Notes: generated from the sequence alone by a model not told the origin. Numbered from the stretch's first letter, positions 1 through 9,869 are shown. The stretch: DNA of 64,000 nucleotides from Heloderma charlesbogerti (GCA_026122225.1 JANEZZ010002758.1:62001-126000); one strand, 5' to 3'. Made by a program: numbers and translations.

Positions 1-64
1 GACTTCATCTCCCATAAACTCCTGACAGTATGGCCAGTGGTCAGGAATGCTGGGAGTTGAAGTC
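1..64. repeat. Hairpin repeat, 'ACTACAACTCCCA' family, cut by window edge
   Basis: The stretch is an imperfect palindrome: GACTTCATCTCCCATA at the start pairs with GGGAGTTGAAGTC at the end. Related hairpins lie near 18.7, 45.2, 56.9 and 58.2 kb, so this is a dispersed non-autonomous repeat. No protein is encoded. The left edge may continue outside the window. Confidence 0.55.
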
Positions 65-459
65 CAAAGCTTCTGGCGCTCTACCTTCTCCCCACTCCAG
101 ATCTACAGTATATGTTCTCCAACCCAGGGTTCCTGAGGTCAGTGGATGGAGATAGGGGCTTCAGCTGGAAGTTAGAAAAGCCAGATCCTGAAGCACAACG
201 TGTAAAAAGTCTTGGTCTGTTGACCAAGTAAAAGCAGAAGGCCAGGCTGCTCGTAATTCTACCAGGGATGGCGAATCCAAATGTAAGCACTGACCCAGTT
301 CAGTATCCAGGTTCAGCAGATGATGTAGCTAGGATCATAAATCCAAACCAAAAAAGGGAAGTTATAGACTAGCACCAGGTGAATACCTTTTAAAAAATCC
401 TAGGCATTTTACTTCTTCAATTTTAAAAACTGTGCATTTATTTTTACATCTTTGCACTG
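65..459. other. No gene seen
   Basis: Ordinary AT-rich sequence. Short reading frames are present but none has a recognisable domain, start context or splice signal. Confidence 0.5.
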
Positions 460-620
460 CTGCTGGCTTTTACTCTGGTTTTTACTCTGGGTTTAAGCAA
501 GGTTTTAATATTAGTTTTTTATTATGTCATTGTACTTTATGTTTTGTTTTGTGAACCAACCAGAGAGCTTCAGCTATTCAGCAGTATAGAAATGTAATAA
601 ATACATACATAAAACTCATT
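460..620 (+). mobile_element. L2-like LINE 3' tail
   Basis: The block ends with GAGAGCTTCAGCTATTCAGC, then a 'GTATAGAAATGTAATAAATA' tail with short TACA/TAAA repeats. This is the usual ending of L2-type LINEs in reptiles (compare 37,825-37,950). Only the 3' untranslated end is present, so the copy is heavily 5' truncated. Confidence 0.6.
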
Positions 621-621
621 A

Positions 622-660
622 TTATTGACTACAGATATGATGTATATCTGTAGTCAATAA
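622..660. repeat. Perfect 17-bp-arm hairpin
   Basis: TTATTGACTACAGATAT and its exact reverse complement are separated by a loop of about five bases. It directly follows the L2 tail. No gene is attached. Confidence 0.7.
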
Positions 661-1367
661 AATTGGCCCACTACCATGCAAATGCCCACAACACTATCCT
701 ACAATACAATATATTTGCCCACAGGCCCAACCATAACAGGAGATATAACATCTGAGCATCAGTGGCTCACTTCAAGCTAGCCTGGCACCTTCAGGAAAGG
801 CAGATGGCTGGTCCACCTGTGTTCAGGTGAAAGCGAGCCCTGAACCGTTGCAGTCAGTTCAGGGCAAGGCTTTGGTGAGGGCACAAGCAGACCGTCCTGG
901 AATCAGTCAACCAGCGAGTCCTTCTTTAAAAGCCTAAAAGTCACTGTGTCTTAAATCAACACATCTGGATCTAATTGTGTACCTAGAGGTGTCCGTCTGC
1001 TAGCTGTTTTTCAGCAAAGCCAGTATGCACACATGTGCAAGCCACTTCTTATGCTATCCTAAAATAGTGGTGTCATTCAAACAATGTAATGTTGTCACCT
1101 AACAAAACCAGTGATGTCAACAAACAGATATAGTAGTAAGCTCAGAAGAACCCTAATCAATGAGTTCACAAATGTTTAGCAGCATGCCCTGTGGCTACAG
1201 TGGTATTTCTGTTTTGAGCAACACCTTAAGCCACTTCTATCCCCTTAGTAATGTCTTGTTCTACTTTCTCATGGACTATGTTCTTTAGGCCCTCTCTTCA
1301 TGCTCATGCCCATGATCCCTGCTAATATAACCATCAGCAGTTTATATAGAGAGAGACAGACAGACAG
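661..1367. other. No gene seen
   Basis: Non-coding by inspection. A short GACA-rich run (about 1,350-1,368) is the only structure noticed. Confidence 0.45.
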
Positions 1368-1389
1368 ATGTTGAGAGAGAATTGTCTCA

Positions 1390-1650
1390 TCACATCAGCA
1401 GATGTTCATCTCCATGCAAACTCTGATCTGCGAATGAAGGCTTTTTGGCACCTGTGTACACAAAAAGCATTTGCCAAACAGAGCACCGCTTTAGATCCAG
1501 ACCCTTGTCAACCAGACACCACCACCCCACTCTGTCCCCCACCCCATGCCATCTTCTCTGTAGGCCTAGGCATTCACAAAGCTTCATACTGCCTGCCAAT
1601 CACAGTGGCTGATGTTGCACACCCATATTCCTCTTGCGCCTAAAAGAGGT
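1390..1650 (+). repeat. Unnamed dispersed repeat fragment
   Basis: Around 1,591-1,640 the sequence CTGCCTGCCAATCACA-GGCTGATGT matches, in reverse complement, a stretch near 35,965-36,015. Two copies in one window suggest a dispersed element of unknown class. The 91-codon frame here has no domain I recognise. Confidence 0.3.
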
Positions 1651-1659
1651 GCTAAAGGA

Positions 1660-2001
1660 GGGGTTGTTGTTGTTCAGTCGTTCAGTCGTGTCCGACTCTT
1701 CGTGACCCCATGGACCATAGCACGCCAGGCCTTCCTGTCCTGCGCTCTCTCCCGGAGTGTGCTCAAGTCCATATTCATTGCATCGGTGATGCTATCTAGC
1801 CATCTCATCCTCTGCTGTCCCCTTCTCCTTTTGCCTTCAGTCTTTCCCAGCATCAGGGTCTTTTCCAGAGAGTTTTCTCTTCGCATTAGGTGGCCAAAAT
1901 ATTTGAGCTTCAGCTTCAGGATCTGTCCTTCCAATGAGCACTCAGGGTTGATTTCCTTTAGGATGGACTGATTTGACCTCCTTGCAGTCCAGGGGACTCG
2001 T
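1660..2001 (-). mobile_element. BovB LINE 3' end
   Basis: Reading the minus strand, the C-terminal part of the BovB polyprotein is visible (ARRSNQSILKEINPE, then TLMLGKTEGKRRRGQQ, ending in VTKSRTRLND), followed by the short 3' tail TCGTTCAGTCG-(TTG)n on the plus strand. About 340 bp remain, so the copy is 5' truncated at the conserved 'CCTGGACTGCAAGG' position. Long, closely similar copies lie at 14,984-18,198 and 21,107-22,322. Confidence 0.85.
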
Positions 2002-2486
2002 GGAGGGGTCGGAGGGGTAGGCAGCCCTTTTGGGCCATGGGCACACCTGGCAATTTGAGAAACTGTCCTAGGCAGCACTACAAAATGGATGCCATGGGAG
2101 ATGCAGCAAGGACAAGTAACCTGCCCCAAATGACTGCCCAAATACAAGGCAGAAGTGGGGTCTGAGCCCCAACACACTAAACAACTCCTTTTAACCCACA
2201 AATGTCATGCCCCAACAGAAAGCGATTTCACAGCAGTCCCAGCTGCCAGTAAGAAAATGTGTTAAGTTTTTTAAAAGTGGGAGGGACAGGGCACCTTGGC
2301 AGGTCCAAAATTGGTTTCCGGGGGGCGCATTTGGGTGCACTGGCACCATGTTGCTTGCTCTGAGCATATACAGCCTGAGCATATACAGTCCACGTCTAGC
2401 TCCCAGCCTCAGACTGAGTCAGGATTGATTCTGAGCGCAGGGAGAGAGCAGCTCAGATTCAGAAGAGGAACAGCCAGAACCAGGGG
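2002..2486. other. No gene assigned
   Basis: Moderately GC-rich unique-looking sequence. The short direct repeat GAGCATATACAG occurs twice at about 2,364-2,390. No domain is recognised in any frame. Confidence 0.4.
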
Positions 2487-2720
2487 ATGCATTTTCCCAG
2501 GCGAGTTCAAATAAGGGTAGGCGTGCTTCTCAGGTTACTAACTCTCAGATGGCCGGGCCTGAAGCCCCCCTTGCCCCCCTCTGTGAGAAGCTGGGAGGAG
2601 GAGGAGAGTGGGGGCTGTGACCTAAGAGAGGCTAGACGCTGGCACAGAGCGAAGCGGGAAACGTCGGGGCGGAGCTCAGATGGTCGACCCGGCCGGTGAG
2701 CGATGTGTGAGAGGCGACAT
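2487..2720 (+). promoter_or_regulatory. Small CpG-rich patch, possible promoter or exon
   Basis: CpG dinucleotides are dense between about 2,520 and 2,715 (GCGAAGCGGG, AACGTCGGGGCGG, GTCGACCCGGCCGG), against a CpG-poor surround. An ATG at 2,680 is followed by GTCGACCCGGCCG and then GTGAGC, which would fit a 5' splice site. I do not recognise the peptide. A GC-rich repeat is an equally good explanation, because parts of the preceding 100 bp look like other squamate repeats. Confidence 0.3.
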
Positions 2721-3053
2721 AGGGAAGCATCACTGGGCAGTGTCCCTCCCTAAGTTAGTCTAGCCAGCAAGCCTCACTTCAAACTACCAGCAAAACCGGT
2801 GTTCCCATTTGAATCCCCTGGAGGCGTTCCTTTGTAGCCTGAGAGTCTGAGGATTTGCATCTGTAATTAACCTCTTGATAATGAATTAAAGGCCTGAGAC
2901 TGAAGCCTCTCTATTTGTGTGTGAAAGTGCATCAGGAAAGAGGGGGCCCAAGGGAAACGTGACAGCCTGCAAAGTTTTGTTCTGAGACTCTGACAGCAGT
3001 TGCCTCTAGGGTCAGCAGATTCCAAACTGGAGAACATTCCATATACCTTTAAC

Positions 3054-3140
3054 AGTGCAATTCTATGCATGTCTACTTGGAAGTAAGTCCCACTGAGGTC
3101 CATGGACTTACTTTCATATAAGTGTGTATAGGATTGCACT
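3054..3140. repeat. 'CAATCCTATGCA' hairpin repeat
   Basis: Begins AGTGCAATTCTATGCATG and ends TATAGGATTGCACT, with AGTAAGTCCCA and GGACTTACTT inside, so the whole stretch folds on itself. Further members lie near 46.1 and 63.1 kb, with fragments at 3.4, 44.4 and 52.8 kb. It is a short non-coding dispersed palindrome, probably a MITE. Confidence 0.6.
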
Positions 3141-3144
3141 CTTA

Positions 3145-4010
3145 CATCTCCTGAGATGGCAGAAAACAAGGGCTCTTGTACTTGTTCCCCATTAAATATG
3201 TTTCTTTTTCATTTATTGTGGTTTTCTTCTTTTCAAGGCTATGTGTATTCAACGAAGCGGTGCCCGAAATAAAAGGATCCAGGTTTGATCACTGCAATAT
3301 CTGACACCACCATATATATGTTCAGCAAATGACTTTATAGATATGGAATTCTGACGGTAATGGACTTCCCTTTTATAAGCATCTTTATGGGGAATTCGAG
3401 TGGTATTTAATGTGATTGAGGTTGAATTCCTATACTCACTTACCGGGGTGTAAGTCCTCTTGAACTCAATGGGGCCTAGTTCTGAGCAGACATGGAGCTG
3501 CACTGTATATTTTTTGTACCTAAGTGGGGCAATTTTCTTGGATTTTATGACATTCTTTTAAATAAATTCTGTTCTCTCTATCCCATGGGGTAGAGGGTGT
3601 GTGTATGTGTGTGCGCGTGTGTGATAGTGGTGAGTTGTAACATTTTTCCTCTTCACAACCCCCCCCCCCACACAATCAGTTGTTGTTCTTGTGATTCAGA
3701 GCTTTCATTTAATAGATTCATGAATCAAGCATCACTGAAGTACCTAAAAGGCAGGAAAGAGAAAGAATATGTGGTCACACACCTGTTTTCTGAATCTTGT
3801 TCCATCAAGACCAGCAATGAAGATTTGCACAGCTGCCATTTTCTCCCATCTTTTGAATCTGATACTGTATGATCTTTCCTGCTGATGGCTTAGAGCTGAT
3901 GTGAAGTTTGCCTTTTCCTTGTCAGCTGTCACCAGACTTCTCCACATGAACCTGAGGTCATGAGATACTTATACCTCTGATAGGCAAGAAAGCAGGCAGA
4001 TGAACCACTG
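3145..4010. other. No gene; low-complexity tracts
   Basis: Contains a degraded hairpin-repeat fragment (about 3,418-3,490), a TG-rich microsatellite (3,597-3,623) and a poly-C run (about 3,658-3,670). Nothing protein-coding is recognised. Confidence 0.5.
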
Positions 4011-4294
4011 TAAGGGCTTCTTCACACGGAGCTTTATCCTGCTATTGAGACTGTTCACTCACGGACGTTTGCGGGCCCTTTAGATGACGTCGTCAATCTC
4101 CAGGTAGGGATGTACGAAAGGGACTTACCTTGTCCCACAGCTTGCTTCGCGGTGGGGGGGAGGTGCTTTGCTTCTCCCCCTGAAGTTCAGGCGAGGGGGG
4201 GGAGGCGCCCCACCTCGCCCGGCCGAAATTCAGGCCGGGGAGAAGCGCCCCGTCTCCCCGGCTGCGAAAGAAAAAGTGAAAAGAAAAAAAACAC

Positions 4295-4766
4295 CCCGTG
4301 ATAGGCTATGTAACAATTAACGTAGCCTATCACGGCTAGATTTCCAAAGTCAGCCGTGATAGACTACGTTAATCGTCATGTAGCCTATCACGGGTGACTT
4401 TGGGGGGAAAAAAAAAAAGCGCATACGCAAATGGTGGCGGCCCATGGGCTCCGCCATTTGCATTCCTTATTTTGGCACGTCTAGTCTACGTAAAGATTTA
4501 CGTAGACTACGGCGAAAATAAGGGAACGCTATTTGCGTTGCCCTTATTTTCGCTGTAGTCTACGTAAATCTTTACGTAGACTAGACGTGCCAAAATAAGG
4601 AACGCAAATGGCGGCGCCCATGGGCCGCCGCCATTTGCGTACGTGCTTTTTTTTCCCCCAAAGTCACCCATGATAGGCTACGTGACGATTTACGTAGCCT
4701 ATCACGGCTGACTTTGGAAATCTAGCCGTGATAGGCTACGTAAATCGTCACGTAGCCTATCACGGG
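4295..4766. repeat. Nested palindrome core of P1
   Basis: CCCGTGATAGG at 4,295 pairs with CCTATCACGGG ending at 4,766, and the match continues inward: CCAAAGTCA with TGACTTTGG, GCAAATGG-GGCGG with CCGCC-CATTTGC, CCTTATTTTGGCACGTCTAG with its complement. Each arm contains self-complementary units of 30-45 bp. The two arms are close to identical with a few indels, so the large palindrome looks younger than the small ones it contains. Confidence 0.85.
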
Positions 4767-4935
4767 TGTGTGTGTGTGTGTTTTTACTTTTTTATTTTGT
4801 AATGGCGGCACCGGCAGCCGGTCAGACCGGCCGCCGCCCCTGCCCCCGACGAAACCCCGCCAAACCTCCACCGGGACCCGCCACCGAGAGGGACATTCGG
4901 CCACGGTAAGTCCCATCCCGGGGCGGGGGCCGGGG

Positions 4936-5010
4936 GAGAATTTCCCCAACACTTTCGGGGGGCCGAATGCCTCGGCGCTCGGCCTCCCGAAGATTCGTGG
5001 AGAAATTCTC
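4936..5010. repeat. Right-terminal hairpin of P1
   Basis: GAGAATTTCCCC...TTTCGGGGGGCCGAATGC pairs with GCGCTCGGCCTCCCGAA...GGAGAAATTCTC. The same structure is present in P2 (about 6,698-6,770), P3 (9,655-9,730), P5 (14,283-14,352) and P6 (24,752-24,824), but no equivalent hairpin lies at the left ends. It is therefore an asymmetric subterminal feature, possibly a transposase-binding structure. Confidence 0.7.
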
Positions 5011-5495
5011 TGCCATCCCTATCTCCAGGGTGTTTCCCACACTAAATGGCCTTTATTCTGTTTTAAAATAGATCAGAGATAATGAGCTATCAAATTACCC
5101 TGCTTGTGTTCCACTTGAGTTCCCTCCATGAAAAAGGAAACACCACAAGAAGAGGAGCTAGATCAATGAAACATATGGAAGACTCAGAGAAGCCCTCAGA
5201 TAAGGGGGACAAGGTAGGGGAAAGGGGAAAAGGAAGTGTGTGTAAAGGGAGTCCGTTGTTATCCTGCATTTAAAACAGAAGCAGAAAGCCCTGTTTTAAA
5301 TGCGGGATTTTAGGCTGGTGTACAGATGCTCTAAATGTCAGTAAACACAAATCATGGTTTTACCCATTTCTTCTCACTCCAAAAACATAAATCTAGGATC
5401 TGATAAATTAATCTTCAGCCCATTCAAAATATGTGAACTGCAAATGATACTATGATTTCCCCCTTGACTTGTAAGTTACTTGGTGTCATTTGAAT

Positions 5496-5831
5496 CAGGG
5501 GTGCAGAACCTCAGGACTGGCAGCCAAACCTGGCCCTCTGGGGGTCCCCAGAAGGCCGCCCCCCTTCCCCTGGCTCCACCCTCTTTCCCCTGACCACCAA
5601 TCATTTCATCATTTCCTGGTTTTTGTGAGTTTGTTTTCCCCATTCTAAAAAGTTAAACTACCTCTCCTAAGGCTTAGGTACTGTCAGTAAGAGCTTTAAG
5701 CTAAAATATGCTAGTATTTTGGGTGTTTTGGCCCCATTGCTTTTGCTTTCAACCCCACCTGGAATGCAGCCCCCAAGATAGTCTCCAAAATGGAATTTGG
5801 CTCTCAGGCTGAAAGAGGTTCTGCGCCCCTG
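5496..5831. mobile_element. hAT-like MITE, CAGGGGTG ends
   Basis: The ends are CAGGGGTGCAGAACCTC and GAGGTTCTGCGCCCCTG, inverted repeats differing at one base. This is the form of Charlie-type hAT non-autonomous elements. Flanking octamers (ATTTGAAT, ACTTTTCT) match at only four positions, so the target duplication is decayed or absent. No coding capacity. Confidence 0.7.
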
Positions 5832-5854
5832 ACTTTTCTGCACCCCTGAAGAAA

Positions 5855-7035
5855 AGGGCGACTAAGACACCCTTAGTGGGCCTCCTCCCTCAGTGAGTCA
5901 GTAGGGATGTACGAAAGTCACTTACCTTTTCGCTGAATTGATTCGCGGTGGGGGGGGAGGTGCTCCGTCCCTCCCCCCGGAATCCTTGACGGGGGGGAGG
6001 CGATCCGGTCCTCCCCCCCCCCGGAATCCTACCCGGCTGGCTCCACTCCGTAGCAGCTCCGTGGAGCAGCTGGCCAGGGCCATCCGCAAATGAACGTCCG
6101 GCCGCGGACGGGCTGCTGTGGACGCAAATGGCGGCTGCCGTAGCGGCCGCCATTTGCGTCCAGCCAGGCTGCCATGATAGGCTATGTAAGTATTTACATA
6201 GCCTATCACAGCTGGGGAAAAAAAAAACAGCGTACGCAAATGGCGGCTATGGCGGCCGCCATTTGCGTTCCCTATTTTTCGCTGTTTTAGCCTATGTAAA
6301 TATTTACATAAGCTATTATGGCGAAAAAAAAAGGGGAACGCAAATAGTGTAGTGGGCGCTATTTGCGTTCACCTTTTTTTTTGCCATAATAGCTTACGTA
6401 AATATTTACGTAGGCTAAAACGGTGAAAAATAGGGAATGCAAATGGCAGCCGCCGTAGCCGCCGCCATTTGCGTACGCCATTTTTTTCTTTTTTTGCTTG
6501 GCTTTCCGTGATAGGCTATGTAAATACTTACGTAGCCTATCACGGCAAAGACCAGGATGTAAATGGCGGCCGCAGCAGCTGGTCGAAAGACCAGCCGCCG
6601 CTGCCACCGGAGCTGCCACCGGAGCCGCCACCGTCCAGAACATCCGCCCCAGGTAAGCTTCGTCCCGGGGGAATCCGTGGGGGGGCGGGGGGGCAGGCCA
6701 TTCCACCACGGATTTCGGGGGGCCGAATGCCAGTGTATTTGGCCTCACTGAAATCCGTGGCGGAATTCTCTACCGTCCCTATGAGTCAGTCACTGCCATT
6801 GTCAGTAGCTGCTCCTCATTGTCTTTCTCCCAATTGCCAGCACTTCCTTGCTTGTCAGGCAGAGAGCCAGTGAGCACGCAGGCAGGGGCATCTACCACTC
6901 CTCCTCCTGGCCCAGAGTGAGAAGCAGGTGAACATGCACACTGCAGTGGTGAAGAGGAGGAACAACGCAAAGGGCTTCTTGTCTGAGTGCTCCTGCTGGG
7001 GCGTGTGGGCCCTTGGCAAGTGCCTGACCACACCT
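5855..7035. repeat. Unnamed repeat split by P2
   Basis: The pieces 5,855-5,901 and 6,790-7,035 align with a continuous copy at 32,270-32,636 (shared: GCCTCCTCCCTCAGTGAGTC, CACTGCCATTGT, GAGAGCCAGTGAGCA, ATCTACCAC). The 32-kb copy lacks the insertion. The class of the host repeat is unknown; a hAT-like element is possible because the 32-kb copy begins CAGTGCTGGCTCC. Confidence 0.6.
5902..6781 (+). mobile_element. P2: palindrome-rich hAT-like transposon
   Basis: Starts TAGGGATGTACGAAAG and ends CGTCCCTA, flanked by the exact 8-bp duplication TGAGTCAG (5,894-5,901 and 6,782-6,789). The left arm holds two direct copies of a block of about 40 bp, GGGGGAGG...CCTCCCCC-GGAATCC (about 5,950-6,030). 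The core (about 6,120-6,560) is again a palindrome of palindromes, centred near 6,359, with four A modules (6,173-6,212; 6,286-6,325; 6,389-6,425; 6,508-6,545) separated by B-type ones. The central B-like module is reduced to GCAAATAG...CTATTTGC. Outward GGTAAG motifs sit near each end. No transposase frame. Confidence 0.85.
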
Positions 7036-7052
7036 ACCCTTGAACCTAACTC

Positions 7053-7157
7053 TTCAGGACATGAGCACAATAGCACCCTTCCACTGATGTTCCCTGAGCA
7101 ACTGGTATTCACAGGCATGCTGCCTCTGAGACTGGTGGTAATATGTAGGTATCATAA
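7053..7157 (-). mobile_element. L3/CR1-like LINE 3' fragment
   Basis: On the minus strand this reads GAGGCAG(C/T)ATGCCTGTGAATACCAGTTGC and 'GTGCTATTGTGCTCATGTCC', the conserved 3' part of the LINE family also found at 20.3, 23.3, 38.7, 41.4 and 63.4 kb. About 100 bp survive. Confidence 0.6.
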
Positions 7158-9107
7158 CTAGTAGCTGTAACCTATCCTTCGTTATGGGGATAGACTGAAC
7201 TATCATCTTCCGTAAATAATGTAATATTGCTCAGCAAGGGGCCATTGGCTCTTTCAATACCCCAGCAACCCAATATCTATATTCAACCCATTGCCATTTA
7301 TCACAAAGAGACAGGCAGTGGGAGAAAGCAGCGAGAAGCAGTTTCCCAACATTTGTATCGGGAAGGAAAGGTCAGCTCTTAGATGTCTATATGTGGATCA
7401 CATGAAGGGCCAGGGGCCTACTGAGCTAACCTTTTCCCTTGGCCATGGAGACATTCCTTCTTGATCCCAAATATGGTAATAAAAGAATGAGAAAAAACCA
7501 TCACCGAGTCTTGGAGAAAAAACACACACCACAGAATCTTTTTGCGGAGGGCAGTTCCATCTCCCCATCTCTATATATAAAGTAACGTACCAGGAGCAAT
7601 TATTCCATGGTAATTGGCTGTTCTTGTTACTGTTCTTGTAACTGTTACTTATCAATGGTCAAGGCCACAGTTATCTCCAAGTGTATCCATCGTGTGTGTG
7701 TGTGTGTGTGTTTAAAAAAGAAGTACTATCTTCGTTATGTAGGAACTTTCCTTTTTTGATAACATCTCATCTGTCTGTCTTTGTTATCTCCAGTGATCTC
7801 CACACACATCCATTTATTGTCAGTTCCTACACTGGGAAGCAACCTGGCAATTCACATTTTAAATTTCTTCCACTTCCAATGGCCACGTCACTTGGTTATC
7901 TTCAAAAGCTGGTGACACAAAACACACTCTGTGCAAAGAGAGAAAGGGAGAGCAAGTGAGAGGGAGAGAGATGTCACCTCCTTGCATAGATGTACATTTG
8001 AAATAGAATGGACAGAGAAGGCACAGGTGGTGGGGGTGGGGAGAATGATTGGCACCAAAAATAATTACATTTTTTAGGGTTGAGGTTCTGGCACATTTAA
8101 ACCATCTTGACTTTAATGAATCCCATCAATAATAGCCCTCAATGTCTTGCATTGCTCATGACAGTTTGAGTTCATAATCTGGTGCAAAGTGATGAGAGCC
8201 TATAATGTTATTGAACTGTTTCATAAGGCTCAGGTTTGTGCAATGTTGTTTTGTTTTTTCTACAACAATCTCTTAAGCACTTATGGTATGGTACTCATAT
8301 GTACTCCCAAACTACAGCCTGTTTCTCCTCCCATTCACATTTTGTTCATCAGAGCACTTGTGTGACATGATGCCACAGTGCCCAGCTTTTCCTCACCCAT
8401 GCAAGCAAGTGTTGTTTTTGCCTCTGCCATGGTGAGACCTTAATGTCATTGGGTTTTGTTGAGGCCTTAGTGACAGGATTACACCATCGATCAAGTTTTT
8501 ACCAGGTTTCAGGCAAGGCAGGTTTCCAAGGAGGCAGGACTGGGAATAAGACAGCACCATGGAGAGCTCCAAGTGGTGTTAGGGCTGGAAGCCTGACAAA
8601 TATGTCTGTATGTTACAGCAGATCATGACTGAGCCTTAAATAGGGCTTTGGCTTCCTTTAGGCTGGTTAGCTCCTAGGCCACCTCCACACTAACTAAGGC
8701 CTTTCCTCTTAAAGGTGCCAGGTCTGTTTTAGCATCCACAGGCTGTGATGATGCAGGGGTAGCTGTGGCATGCTGGTGTCTTCATGGCTGGGCTCTTCAG
8801 AGTCTGAGGAAGGCAATGTAGCCTCCTGTAGACAGGGGGCAGATCCCTGGGTTCTTCCTGGAGAACTGGGTCATGAGGAGGTAGAAGCCTTGTGACACTG
8901 TTCTATAACCAAGTCCGCTCCGTAAACAGTTAACTCCAGAGCCTCTTCTTCCTCTGAGGATGAAAGGTCGGAATATTCTGAGGATGAGGGTTGAAGAAGG
9001 TCCTGGTCCATGATAGCATGTGGCTACCAACAAAGTTGGGAAAAGGGGGCAGGGCAAACAGTGAGTGATGGCACATGACATGTATGTACTTTGACTGCAT
9101 AGGAAGC
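7158..9107. other. No gene recognised
   Basis: About 2 kb without a recognised feature apart from a (GT)n tract at about 7,694-7,711. The stretch 8,760-9,010 is rich in GAGGA/CTTCTTCCTCTGAGG, which gives Glu/Ser-rich shadow frames but no identifiable protein. Confidence 0.45.
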
Positions 9108-9863
9108 TGCCTTGTACTGAGTCTGGCCATTGAATATTTACATAGCCTATCACGGCAAAAAACAACAACAACAGTGAATGCAAATGGTGGCGGCTACAGC
9201 GGTCGCCATTTGCGTTCCCTTTTTTTCCCACCGTGATAGGCTATGTAAGTACTTATGTAGCCTATTACGGCAAAACAGAGGGGCACAAATGGCAGCCACT
9301 ACGCCATTTGCGCCCCTTTGTTTTGCCGTGATAGGCTACGGAAATATTTACGTAGCCTATCATGGTGGGAAAAAAAGGGAATGCAAATGGCAGCTGCCGT
9401 AGCTGCTGCCATTTGCATTCCCTTAGTTTTGCCGTGATAGGCTATGTAAATACTTATGTAGACTATCACAGCTTCTGTAGGGACGCAAATGGCATCCCTG
9501 CGTTAGCCGTGATAGGCTACGTAAGTATTTACATAGCCTATCAAGACTATATGGAAGAAGCGGATGGCGGCCGCAGACGCGGCCGCCATTTGCAATGCAG
9601 CGTGGTAGGTGCTCCGTTCCAGGCCCATTTCACGGGGTGGGGGGGCGGGGGGCTTCGTTCCACCATGGATTTCGGGGGGCTGAATACATTGGCATTCGGC
9701 CTCACCGAGATCCATGGTGGAATTCTCCACCATGCCTACTGATAGCAGCTCTCCAACGCGTTGGGCAGAAGTCCTTGCCAGCCCAGCCACGGGAGATTCA
9801 AGGGATTGAACTACAACCTTCAGCATGCAATTCATGAGCTTCTCCACCACTGGGCTACACCCC
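9108..9863 (-). mobile_element. tRNA-derived SINE split by P3
   Basis: Left piece 9,108-9,132 (GCATAGGAAGCTGCCTTGTA) and right piece 9,739-9,863 (GCAGCTCTCC ... GGGATTGAAC ... CCACTGGGCTACACCCC) are the two ends of one SINE in minus orientation. The right piece carries the box B and box A complements. About 30 bp of SINE expected between them are missing together with the left end of P3. Confidence 0.65.
9133..9738 (+). mobile_element. P3: palindrome-rich hAT-like transposon, left end lost
   Basis: The right end is intact in form (hairpin, then CATGCCTA; one change from CATCCCTA). The left end is absent: the sequence enters abruptly inside an A module (AATATTTACATAGCCTATCA at 9,133). Four further A modules (9,229-9,272; 9,325-9,367; 9,430-9,472; 9,510-9,544) alternate with B modules. 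A shortened B at 9,283-9,315 is near the centre of one large palindrome. The truncation at the junction with the SINE indicates a deletion after insertion. Confidence 0.8.
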
Positions 9864-9869
9864 ATTCAT

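Larger units (their letters stand above)
4105..5021 (+). mobile_element. P1: palindrome-rich hAT-like non-autonomous transposon
   Basis: Ends are TAGGGATG (4,105) and CATCCCTA (5,021), flanked by an exact 8-bp duplication TCTCCAGG (4,097-4,104 and 5,022-5,029), as expected for a hAT transposase. The left 190 bp are G/C-rich with GGGGGAGG blocks. From about 4,295 to 4,766 the interior is one long palindrome with its centre near 4,531, itself made of smaller palindromes: six A-type modules (for example 4,480-4,512, TACGTAAAGATTTACGTA) and two B-type modules (4,420-4,466 and 4,602-4,640). The right end is a separate hairpin (about 4,936-5,010). No transposase is encoded, so mobilisation would need a hAT enzyme from elsewhere. 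Confidence 0.85.
4014..5331. mobile_element. PIF/Harbinger-like MITE split by P1
   Basis: Outer element of a nest. It starts GGGCTTCTTCACACGG and ends GGTGTACAGATGCTC, with TAA on each side (4,011-4,013 and 5,332-5,334). TWA duplication and GGGC...CACAC ends fit PIF/Harbinger MITEs, but the TIR match is imperfect. The body (4,014-4,104 plus 5,030-5,331) aligns by eye with 38,871-39,234, including 'AATGAGCTATCAAATTACCC' and 'GGATTTTAGGCTGGTGTA'. That second copy has no insertion at the position occupied here by P1. Confidence 0.55.

Noticed and set aside
4768..5082. 104-codon Pro/Arg-rich frame in P1 and similar frames in P2, P4 and P5
   Set aside because: They arise from GC-rich, palindromic sequence. 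The reading frame is not conserved between copies, and P5 has a stop soon after the ATGGCGGC. No transposase motif is present.
5496..5831. Same family as P1-P6
   Set aside because: Ends are CAGGGGTG rather than TAGGGATG, and the interior has no A or B modules. It is a different hAT-like MITE.
4295..9600. CRISPR-like array, because palindromic units recur at regular spacing
   Set aside because: The units lie inside TIR-bounded elements with target duplications. Spacers are themselves palindromic and shared, and the genome is a vertebrate.
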